From positions 4,092,001-4,156,000 of the forward strand of contig CBDEUV010000002.1 of assembly GCA_965243385.1 (NCBI GenBank): a stretch of 64,000 nt of DNA, written 5' to 3'. Below the pieces are notes generated by a model. That model had not been told where the DNA came from, ran no database searches, and was given only the letters and a program-made list of their open reading frames with translations. A program made the translations under genes and the position numbers. Origin of the DNA: JANSYA01 sp965243385. Lineage in GTDB: Bacteria > Spirochaetota > Leptospiria > Leptospirales > Leptonemataceae. Each line of letters starts with the position of its first letter. The stretch's first letter is position 1. Of this stretch, positions 8,500-15,833 are shown one piece after another.

Positions 8500-9093
8500 T
8501 CACCAGCTGACTGTATAGGTGCAGCTCTCCCCACCGTGGCTGCGGCAGACGCCGTCTTCGGCATGCGTAACCTGCGCGCCGCGCTCAAATCTGCGCGCCA
8601 TTGAAGTCAGGATTCCACGATCAAACGCGCAGGGATAAGGGTTCGTGCAGGTCGAACGAATTTCGCTCCGTTCCTCTACCGCCTCATATCCGTAATGGCC
8701 GATGCCTTCGCTCATCTGACCGGTCGCTTCGTCAAAAAGAACCCTTCCGTTCTTGCGATGATTTAAGTGGTAGGCCACGTCCACTGACGCGATTGCCGAG
8801 CGGATATCGGTAACCGATGGGGGGAATTGAGCGTTACGGGGAATCGCTTCGCCGATTTTGAAGAGCGTGCTTTCGCCGATGGCATTTGCGATGGACTCGA
8901 AGGCTTTTAGCCAGGCCGCCTGCGGGTACCAGGCGCTGGCCTTGATTGCGAGCTGACCGCCGGATTCTTCTCCAATTCCCTGGGCGAGCAAATGCTTCTT
9001 CGCGAGCGATTGAAAGGCGCCCAGTCCATCTACAATTGCGTATACAGTTTGCCCGTTGACTTCTATTCCTTCTTCGAATGGTTGAAACTGCAT
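8500..9093 (-). CDS. Cys-rich protein, possibly V4R-like ligand-binding domain
   Basis: A 197-residue soluble protein without signal peptide. The C-terminal 60 residues carry four Cys in the pattern TCTNPYPCAFDRG, then HAEDGVCRSHGGESCTY. Together with the preceding alpha-beta region this resembles V4R (4-vinyl reductase, hydrocarbon/metal-binding) domains, where conserved Cys bind a metal. That is a judgement by eye and not secure. It is transcribed alone. Confidence 0.6.
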   Translation of the reverse strand: MQFQPFEEGIEVNGQTVYAIVDGLGAFQSLAKKHLLAQGIGEESGGQLAIKASAWYPQAAWLKAFESIANAIGESTLFKIGEAIPRNAQFPPSVTDIRSAIASVDVAYHLNHRKNGRVLFDEATGQMSEGIGHYGYEAVEERSEIRSTCTNPYPCAFDRGILTSMARRFERGAQVTHAEDGVCRSHGGESCTYTVSW

Positions 9094-9317
9094 GATAATC
9101 CCGCTCTCGTAAATTTACCGGGATTGATACTGTCGCCCGGTTCTCAGAATATAGACGATCATATTTATAAAAAACATTAACCACATGAGAATTCTCACAA
9201 CGCAACGTTTGCGAGCGATTCATCAATATCCCGGAGAGGCGCTCGACTGTAACAATAGTAAGTTGTCTGTATCAAAAAAAGCTTGCGATCCGCCCGGGAG
9301 GCCGCCGGGGATGCGGC

Positions 9318-9923
9318 ATGCAATTCACCGACTCAGACCACCGGAACCTGAGCAGAAGATTGGCGGTCCTGGCGTTTGGCTGCTCGCTGCTGATCGTCGC
9401 CTTCAGCGGCTGCCGCACTCTGGACCGTTCTTACCCGGACAGCGCGATGCTGGTCGTTCAGTTGAAGATTCAGAGCAGATTGGTGAATCGACTGCTGCCT
9501 GATCCGGTACTATCGATCCGCCTGGCTTCCGACGGAAACTCCCGCCCGATCGCGGCCCGGCACTCGGACGACGGAACCTATCTGTTTCCGGACATCGCCC
9601 CCGGTCGCTATCGGCTGTTCGACCTGGTGATTCCCGCGACCGGCGGCGGGATCGTGACTGACAAATGGGGGCGGGCGCAGGGAGAGCGCGCCACAACCGT
9701 CGAGCTGGAAGGCGAAGCGGTTGCTTTGAGCGAAACCGAAGCGTTGCCGGGAATCGTTACTTTTATGGGCGACTATACGCTTTCAGTATCCGGTCCGCGA
9801 AATCACAACATCACGGGAGCCAGAACACCTGAGGGCGAAACCCGGGCGCTCCATCGCATCTTAGAGGGGTGGAGCGGCGGATGGCCGGATCAGGTACGGC
9901 TGCAAATGCAGTCGGCCTACTGA
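9318..9923 (+). CDS. Lipoprotein of unknown function
   Basis: The signal LAVLAFGCSLLIVAFSGC has a good lipobox with Cys32 as the lipidated residue. The middle of the mature protein (DDGTYLFPDIAPGRYRLFDLVI) has the look of a carboxypeptidase-regulatory or prealbumin-like beta sandwich, common in surface lipoproteins. No catalytic motif is seen. Confidence 0.72.
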   Translation: MQFTDSDHRNLSRRLAVLAFGCSLLIVAFSGCRTLDRSYPDSAMLVVQLKIQSRLVNRLLPDPVLSIRLASDGNSRPIAARHSDDGTYLFPDIAPGRYRLFDLVIPATGGGIVTDKWGRAQGERATTVELEGEAVALSETEALPGIVTFMGDYTLSVSGPRNHNITGARTPEGETRALHRILEGWSGGWPDQVRLQMQSAY

Positions 9924-9979
9924 TTCCGTCCGGTACTGTCCGCAGTGCGCTGTCGGTAGAGAGCTTTACACGAATCCGT

Positions 9980-10198
9980 TCAGACGATTCCGCCGCCGAT
10001 CATCAAGCGCAGACCGCCGATGACGATTACGACGACGCAGATGATCAGGCCGGTCTTCTTTTCGGCCAGCGCGCCGATGATCGCGCCGATGCCCGCGACG
10101 AAAAGAGCGCCCCAGTTGAGCCAGCCCAGCAAAGGAATAAAACCCGGAAACATGAATACGGCGGCCAGCAGGCCCATGATGATCGAGATAACGTTCAT
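9980..10198 (-). CDS. Small two-to-three-TM membrane protein
   Basis: A 72-residue, almost wholly hydrophobic protein with segments VISIIMGLLAAVFMFPGFIP, GALFVAGIGAIIGALA and GLIICVVVIVIGGLRLMIGG, a short KK-containing loop between the last two, and no soluble domain. The composition is typical of small uncharacterised inner-membrane proteins. Function unknown. Confidence 0.6.
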   Translation of the reverse strand: MNVISIIMGLLAAVFMFPGFIPLLGWLNWGALFVAGIGAIIGALAEKKTGLIICVVVIVIGGLRLMIGGGIV

Positions 10199-10304
10199 TG
10201 CTTCGAGAATAGGCCCGCCGCAGACCGGTCGTCAACCGCCTTTTCTAAAATCGCGCGACGGGCCCGTGATGTGATCTTCGGCGCCGGACGCCGCCGCCCC
10301 GGGC

Positions 10305-10631
10305 TCAGTTCCGGTCATCACTTTCGTCGCCCGCCGCTTCGCTCGCGTCCGGCTGACGATCGCTGTGACCCAGATCGCGCTCCGGGTCGATGCGATCACG
10401 AATCAGTTGTTTGAGATGTTTGAGCTCCGGAAAACCCCCGGCGGCCTTGCGCGAATAGATCAGCTCACCGTCCAGGCGAATGTCGAATGTCCCGCCTGTG
10501 CCGGGTACGAGCGCTACCTCGGCGAGCTCGGTGGGAAAAGTCGTCAGCAGTTCTTGAGCGGTCCAGCCGGCGCGCAAGAGCCAGCGGCACAGCGTACAGT
10601 ATTCGATTTCCACGCGCGGGGAGCGGCTCAT
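10305..10631 (-). CDS. SelT/SelW/SelH-family thioredoxin-like redox protein (Cys form)
   Basis: The N-terminus VEIEYCTLCRWLLRA has the CxxC redox motif of the SelW-like (Rdx) family. In selenoproteins the second Cys is Sec, but here both are Cys. The family continues with TFPTELAEVALVPGTGGTFDIRLDGELIYSRKAAGGFPELKHLKQLIRDRI. The last 20 residues are an acidic tail. The start overlaps the stop of the upstream hydrolase gene by 4 bp (ATGA), so the two are translationally coupled. Confidence 0.88.
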   Translation of the reverse strand: MSRSPRVEIEYCTLCRWLLRAGWTAQELLTTFPTELAEVALVPGTGGTFDIRLDGELIYSRKAAGGFPELKHLKQLIRDRIDPERDLGHSDRQPDASEAAGDESDDRN

Positions 10632-11821
10632 CGAAGTGCCTCCAATCGCTGGAAGCTCTCGCGAATCGCGTTTACGAACGCGCGCCGTCCCAGAATAAAC
10701 GAAGTTACGTGGCCCATGTCGATCCAGTGCAGCTGCGAACCCGGCCGCAGATTGTGCGTGATGGCCGTCGAGTAGGCGGGGATATAGGCGTCGCGTCGCC
10801 CGCCCACGATCACGCAGGCTTCCGGAGCGGGCGGCGGCGCGAGATGGCGCAGATCCGACGCGTCGAGAATATCGCGCAGGAGTTCGCGTGCTCCCGCGGC
10901 GCCCCGATACTTCTGGAATAACGCGCCCTGCGCGCCGGAGGCCGGTGAGCCGTTTGCGTTTTCATTTATGGGTCGGGCGAAGGGATTCATGCGCTCGAGA
11001 GTATTCCAGTCGCAACAGCTGCTGAGTATGCCTTCGGTATACACCGGCGATGCGGAGTGCGAGGGAATGCAGGCGGCGACGGCCAGTGGTTCCGGAAATC
11101 GCGAGCTGACCGCCAGGGCCATATACCCGCCCATGCTGACGCCGGTCGTGCCCAGTCGGCGAAAACCCATCTCGCGAAAGACGCGCAGGAGCGCGATGGC
11201 TTCGTCCTGCGCCGCCCGGGACATCTGGAGGAGTTCCTGGACCGTTGCGGAGTTGCTGGTATCGCGGCCGGGCATGCGACGGCTGCCGTAAAACGGATTT
11301 TCCAGGATTGCGGAGGCGATGCCCAGCTTGCGTAAAGGTTCGGCGAGCGCCAGTCTGCGGCGACTGAAGCCTTCGTCGCCGGTCGCGGCGAAGTGTAAGA
11401 CCAGCGGCGGCGGATCGTTTGCGCGCTCGGGCAGGATCAGCTGAATGCGCGCGGTTTGCACGGGATCCGGCAGCGTGTGTACGAATGAGCCGTCCTTGCG
11501 TTTTGTGCGATTCGCGGGTGTGCCGGCAGCCTGGCCCCGCATGTCCAGCTGTGCCCCGTTTTTGGGACGCCATTCGTAGCGAAAAGGGCTCTGAAAGCGG
11601 CCCTCGATAATTTTCGCCGCGCCGGAATCTCCGGATGACGCGTCGCCTTCGGCCGGCCGCCAGTCGATTTCGATGTCGGGGACCCGGTCCGCGGGGGCGT
11701 GAGTCAGGCGTTCCGGATCGGTCGTCAGGACGTGTTCCAGTAGATCGGGGTCGCCCCAGCCTTCGGAAAAAAAGGGCTTTCGGTTCGCCAGGGATACGTA
11801 GAGTTTATCAATCGTGCGCAC
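10628..11821 (-). CDS. Alpha/beta hydrolase (DUF2048/ABHD18-like)
   Basis: The nucleophile elbow is GVSMGGYMA (GxSxG) at about residue 220, preceded by ENPFYGSRRMP, a hallmark of the ABHD18/DUF2048 group. Near the C-terminus VIVGGRRDAYIP holds the probable acid and WIDMGHVTSF the His of the triad. No signal peptide is seen. Substrate unknown; esterase or lipase activity is inferred from the fold. It is coupled to the SelW-like gene. Confidence 0.8.
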   Translation of the reverse strand: MRTIDKLYVSLANRKPFFSEGWGDPDLLEHVLTTDPERLTHAPADRVPDIEIDWRPAEGDASSGDSGAAKIIEGRFQSPFRYEWRPKNGAQLDMRGQAAGTPANRTKRKDGSFVHTLPDPVQTARIQLILPERANDPPPLVLHFAATGDEGFSRRRLALAEPLRKLGIASAILENPFYGSRRMPGRDTSNSATVQELLQMSRAAQDEAIALLRVFREMGFRRLGTTGVSMGGYMALAVSSRFPEPLAVAACIPSHSASPVYTEGILSSCCDWNTLERMNPFARPINENANGSPASGAQGALFQKYRGAAGARELLRDILDASDLRHLAPPPAPEACVIVGGRRDAYIPAYSTAITHNLRPGSQLHWIDMGHVTSFILGRRAFVNAIRESFQRLEALR

Positions 11822-11904
11822 GAAATAGCACCACCGTGAAGGGTTGGATTTTCTTCAACATATTCACGGGTTCCGCGAACGACCGCGTGCGACAGGTGAG
11901 CTGA

Positions 11905-13173
11905 ATGCCAAACTCGAATCTCGAGGGAGAAACTCCGGAAAATCGCGAAATTCTCAGTACGTGGCGCGTGGTGCTTGCCGTAGGCATTTTCGCGACGATG
12001 GTGGGGCTGCCGTCGGATCTTGAGAATATTCCCGCGAATCTGCATACAATCGCCATCGTGTCGCGTTTGAGCTTTCTGATATGTTTTGCTCTGCTGCTGA
12101 TCGTCTCGTGGAGCTTTCCGCCCGCCATATTTCGTTATCATACCATTCTCGCTATAGCCTCCATCGGGTCGGTTTATATCTATCTTACCTGGCTCGACGC
12201 TTCGTCCGGAGACATTACCCGTTCGGGATATCATCGCAGTATGGTTCTGCCGAGCATCGCGTTGATGGTTTCGCGGAGGATGAGTCTGTGGATTCAGACG
12301 CTGGCCCTCATATTCGCGGTAGTCTATTACGGAGTCGTTATCGGAATGACTTACGAGCTGTCGGTCTTCGGAGAAACCGTGCGCGACAAGAATTATCGCG
12401 ACATTATGATGGATATGACTCAGATTCACGTCATACTGCTGCTCGTTTTTCAACGTTATCGGAACTATCATGTCGAAGAGTTGCGCCTGCGGCAGTTATT
12501 GAAACGAGCCAACGATGCGAAATCGGAAATCATCGCCAAAGTGAATCACGAATTGCAGGTCCCGGTCCTCGGGATTCTGGCCAATCTGGACACTATCGAA
12601 AATAAACTCAAACCTGGCGAAAGCCCCGATCCATTGCGGCGAATAATTGGTCGAACGCAGAATTACTGCCTGTATCAACGGACGCTGATCAACAATATGA
12701 TCTTCGCCTCGTCCGCCGCGTCCCAGGATCCGTTTTTCGTCGATCGCGAAGACTCCGCCGGCTTAGTTGATTGTTATGCGAAGTCCTCGGAGCTGGTTGA
12801 AGATATTCATGACGGGCAAATCGTGGGGGAGAACCCTCCCGATGTCTACGTCGCGTGTCAGAAAGAAATTCTCATGATTATCCTGATCAATATACTTTCG
12901 AATTGCGCCGAGCATTCGAGTAGCGTGCGAATCGCCTGGGATGTACAGGACATGACGGTTCGCATGCGTACGGAGAACGATCTGGTAACACCTTTGAATA
13001 TCGATGCCATCTTCGACAAGTGGACGACCTCGCGCCAGGACAAGACGAAACCGATTCTCGGCCTGGGGCTGAATATCGCCCGCGATCTAATCGAAAAGCT
13101 CGGGGGCGATATCACCGCTCGCGAAGAAGCGAATATTTTTTATCTGGCGATTGTAGTGCCGCTGCGAACGTAA
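11905..13173 (+). CDS. Membrane-bound sensor histidine kinase
   Basis: About six membrane segments fill residues 20-180 with no large periplasmic loop, so the signal may be hydrophobic or intramembrane. The HisKA dimerisation helix has the phospho-acceptor His in AKVNHELQVPVLGI. The ATPase domain has the N box (LINILSNCAEHSS) and a G2 box (KPILGLGLNIARDLIEKLGG). Start ATG 11905 has AGGTGAG upstream. The last 34 bp overlap the 3' end of the acyltransferase-like gene on the other strand. The NarL-type regulator at 13900 is its likely partner. Confidence 0.88.
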   Translation: MPNSNLEGETPENREILSTWRVVLAVGIFATMVGLPSDLENIPANLHTIAIVSRLSFLICFALLLIVSWSFPPAIFRYHTILAIASIGSVYIYLTWLDASSGDITRSGYHRSMVLPSIALMVSRRMSLWIQTLALIFAVVYYGVVIGMTYELSVFGETVRDKNYRDIMMDMTQIHVILLLVFQRYRNYHVEELRLRQLLKRANDAKSEIIAKVNHELQVPVLGILANLDTIENKLKPGESPDPLRRIIGRTQNYCLYQRTLINNMIFASSAASQDPFFVDREDSAGLVDCYAKSSELVEDIHDGQIVGENPPDVYVACQKEILMIILINILSNCAEHSSSVRIAWDVQDMTVRMRTENDLVTPLNIDAIFDKWTTSRQDKTKPILGLGLNIARDLIEKLGGDITAREEANIFYLAIVVPLRT

Positions 13174-13817
13174 TTCAGCCGGCGAATCTGATTCAAATCG
13201 ATCGCAGTCGCGTAGGTCTGTCCGATATAGTTCATAGTCGGGCTCAGGCGTTGGGTGTCGATTCCCAGGAAGCGTTTGAGATAGGAGTTGATCTGATCGT
13301 CGCTCTCCATAATGCCGTAGTCCCCATCCAGATGGGCACCAGTCTGGAATATATTCTTGATGATATGGCGCATAATTTGATTTCCCTGGCGCCATCCATG
13401 GCCGGATTGAAACAGGGCTTCGCTGTCGACGCACATCTGGCTGACGTGCCAGACCGCTGCGGGTTCCACGCCCCAGACGCGGGCCAGGTCTTTGTAGTCG
13501 AGACGAAACACCTGCTCCGTCGCTAAGCTCACGTCCTCCCGCCAGCGCGCCGCCCGCATGGCCCCCACCAGTCGGTCGTCCGGGAGCAGGGCGGCGACGA
13601 AAATACCGGATTCCAGCAGCAAGCGTTCTTCACGCACCATCTTCTCGAGTTCCGCGTCCGTGGGGCGCCATTCCTGTCGTTTGCCGATCCGTTCCGCGAA
13701 GATCCGATATACGAATCGGGTGAATTCATCGACGAAGTCGGCTCCCACCTGTACATAGCGGATCTCGCCGCGAATCTCAAGGATGCGATTGGCGGTTTGC
13801 GTCGGGAATGGATACAT
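13140..13817 (-). CDS. GNAT-fold protein resembling N-acyl amino acid / autoinducer synthases
   Basis: A 225-residue soluble protein. The N-terminal half (EFTRFVYRIFAERIGKR, then acidic residues and LVGAMRAARW) and the central beta strand VWHVSQMCVD follow the order seen in GNAT-type N-acyltransferases of the FeeM/LuxI-like group, which join an acyl chain from acyl carrier protein to an amino acid or related amine. This is a fold-level judgement; the catalytic residues cannot be confirmed by eye. It is flanked by a sensor kinase gene (convergent overlap) and a response regulator gene (divergent, 82 bp away). Confidence 0.6.
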   Translation of the reverse strand: MYPFPTQTANRILEIRGEIRYVQVGADFVDEFTRFVYRIFAERIGKRQEWRPTDAELEKMVREERLLLESGIFVAALLPDDRLVGAMRAARWREDVSLATEQVFRLDYKDLARVWGVEPAAVWHVSQMCVDSEALFQSGHGWRQGNQIMRHIIKNIFQTGAHLDGDYGIMESDDQINSYLKRFLGIDTQRLSPTMNYIGQTYATAIDLNQIRRLNYVRSGTTIAR

Positions 13818-13899
13818 TTTCGCGTTCCTCGAAAGAAAAAATAGTTTCCGGGTTGTCGCCGGACTGAAAAACTTTGCTAACTGTTACCGGATTGGGGCT

Positions 13900-14559
13900 A
13901 TGACGACGCGAGAACCGTACAGGGTATATCTGATCGACGATGAAGTGATCGTGCGCGCCTGGATTAAAGAACGGATCGCCGAAGCCGGGGATCTGGAATG
14001 CATCGGCGAAGCCCGCAACGGCCTGCATGCTCGTGATTTTCTCGAAAGCTACGAAGGCGATATCGACCTGGTGGTGCTCGACCTGGCGATGCCGGAGCGC
14101 GACGGCTTTGAAGTCCTCGAGGACCTGCGGCGGCTGCAGCCGCGCGCTCGGGTTCTGATATATACCCAGCACCGGGATCCGGAATATGTTCGCCGCTGTA
14201 AAAAGAACGCTCATGGATATATGCTCAAAGACGAGCCGGTTTCCCGGATCATGCCGGTGTTGCGCGATTTGTTGAATGGACGCGCTTATTTTTCACCCGG
14301 CGTTGCGCTCGCGCGAGATGCGGCCCGTAACGATCAAGTAGTCGCCGATTTTCGTCTGAAACTTACCAAGCTCACTCCCAGCGAACGTGAAGTCGTGGTC
14401 TGCGCGGCGCGGGGTATGACCAGTCGCGACGCCGGAAAATATTTGAATAAGAGCCATCGAACCGTAGAAGAGCAGCTGCGAAAAATTTATAAGAAGCTCG
14501 ACGTAAACAATAAAGCCGAGCTCGCGCAATTCGCGGTGCGATCCGACCTGATTGAATAG
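13900..14559 (+). CDS. NarL/LuxR-type response regulator
   Basis: The receiver domain covers residues 1-120 with acidic pocket (LIDDE), phospho-acceptor Asp in LVVLDLAMP and Lys in GYMLKDEP. The C-terminal LuxR-type helix-turn-helix reads LTPSEREVVVCAARGMTSRDAGKYLNKSHRTVEEQLRKIYKKLDV. ATG 13900 was chosen because the frame upstream of it does not fit the family. It is read divergently from the acyltransferase-like gene and may regulate it. Confidence 0.92.
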   Translation: MTTREPYRVYLIDDEVIVRAWIKERIAEAGDLECIGEARNGLHARDFLESYEGDIDLVVLDLAMPERDGFEVLEDLRRLQPRARVLIYTQHRDPEYVRRCKKNAHGYMLKDEPVSRIMPVLRDLLNGRAYFSPGVALARDAARNDQVVADFRLKLTKLTPSEREVVVCAARGMTSRDAGKYLNKSHRTVEEQLRKIYKKLDVNNKAELAQFAVRSDLIE

Positions 14560-14807
14560 CTTCTGAAGATTCGTTCAATAGCTTTTCAATCCCGGTTGTG
14601 AAATGATTTAAAATTTTCTAAACTATTGTAATACTTTAGGACTATTTTCGCTCATCCCCGGAACTAAACGGAATATGGTTCCCCGGGGCGCGTCGCCGGC
14701 TCCTGGCTTTTACGCCGATCGCCCGCACCGCGCCTGGTTTTTCGGCGAACCCGGGGATGTCTGGAAACGTCAATATTTCAACGGCCGGGGGTCTGACTGG
14801 AAAGAAT

Positions 14808-15266
14808 ATGCATTCGAATAAATTGAAATATCTGAATAAGCGCGGGGCGCGCGTGGGAAGCGTCGCGTTGTACCTGGGGCTGGCCTTCGCTCTTGGAAGC
14901 ATGAGTTTTACAGCGGCGAAGGCGGAAGGCGAAACGGAGCTCAGCGAAGCCCGGAAAATCGAAATGCTGATCGCCAGCGTCGAAGACTCGGGTGGGACTT
15001 TCGTTCGCAACGGCAGCGAACACTCCGCGACGGCCGCGGCCGCGCATATGCGAATGAAGCTGTCCCGCGCTGGCGGCGCGATTCGAACTGCCCAACAGTT
15101 TATAAAATATATCGCGACGAAGTCGTCGATTACCGGAATCGCTTATCGCATCAAACTGCCGGACGGCAGTGAACATAAATCCGCGGACTGGCTGCGCGCG
15201 CGGCTCGCTGAAATCGAAAGCCAGGCGAACGCGGCGAGCGAAGACTGTTGCACGATTTCGCCCTGA
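14808..15266 (+). CDS. Exported DUF5329-family protein
   Basis: A signal peptide (residues 1-38, ending in AKA) is followed by the DUF5329 pattern: EIDYLL-like KIEMLIASVEDSGGTFVRNGSEHSATAAAAHMRMKLSRAG, then IKYIATKSSITGIAYRIKLPDG. The family is periplasmic and of unknown function. ATG 14808 is preceded by GGAAAG. It ends 3 bp from the end of the convergent CheX-like gene. Confidence 0.82.
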   Translation: MHSNKLKYLNKRGARVGSVALYLGLAFALGSMSFTAAKAEGETELSEARKIEMLIASVEDSGGTFVRNGSEHSATAAAAHMRMKLSRAGGAIRTAQQFIKYIATKSSITGIAYRIKLPDGSEHKSADWLRARLAEIESQANAASEDCCTISP

Positions 15267-15269
15267 GTT

Positions 15270-15809
15270 TCAGCTCGCGTCGATTTGCGCGCTGTCGGCC
15301 GCTTCGTTCTTGAATTTTTGCATGGTCAGCACGAGATAGACGCGGCCCAGATACAGTCGTTCGCGTCGATCGCGCAAAAAGAAGATCAGAATGTACTGCC
15401 GATAGTGGTCCGCGTCGATTGGAATCAACTGATGGTTTAAGCTCTCCGGCGGGGTCAGCTCGACAGCGAATCCGCCGTCCTGGAGTTCGAAAACGATATT
15501 CGAAGCCATCTGGTTGCTGAATTCCAGGATCACCGAGTCGGCCATACCCTTGAGGTTCGGGTCGATCTGATAGCGTTCGGCGATGCGCGGCAAAAGCTTG
15601 AGTTTCGTATAGCCGTCCATGCAGAAATAGATGTGGCCGTTGATGTCGCCTTCGAAACCGATGCGCGAACAGCTCTCGTAGCACAGGCCTTCGTTTTTGG
15701 AAGGGCCGTAGGCCTCTTTGTCCGCGCTGAGAAAGAGGTTCTCCTTAAAAAAATCGGAGCAGACCCGGTTGAGGGTCAGGATAATCTTTTCGTCGAGTAA
15801 GGGATCCAT
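15270..15809 (-). CDS. CheX-like chemotaxis phosphatase-family protein
   Basis: A 179-residue soluble protein with the CheC/CheX layout: GFEGDINGHIYFCMDGYTKLKL, then MADSVILEFSNQMASNIVFELQDGGFAVELTPPE. In CheX proteins the conserved E..N pair dephosphorylates CheY-P, and here it appears as EFSNQMASN. The gene starts 24 bp after the stop of the degenerate-GGDEF membrane protein and is probably cotranscribed with it. Confidence 0.68.
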   Translation of the reverse strand: MDPLLDEKIILTLNRVCSDFFKENLFLSADKEAYGPSKNEGLCYESCSRIGFEGDINGHIYFCMDGYTKLKLLPRIAERYQIDPNLKGMADSVILEFSNQMASNIVFELQDGGFAVELTPPESLNHQLIPIDADHYRQYILIFFLRDRRERLYLGRVYLVLTMQKFKNEAADSAQIDAS

Positions 15810-15833
15810 AGCGTTCGCGGAGTATCGCGAATA

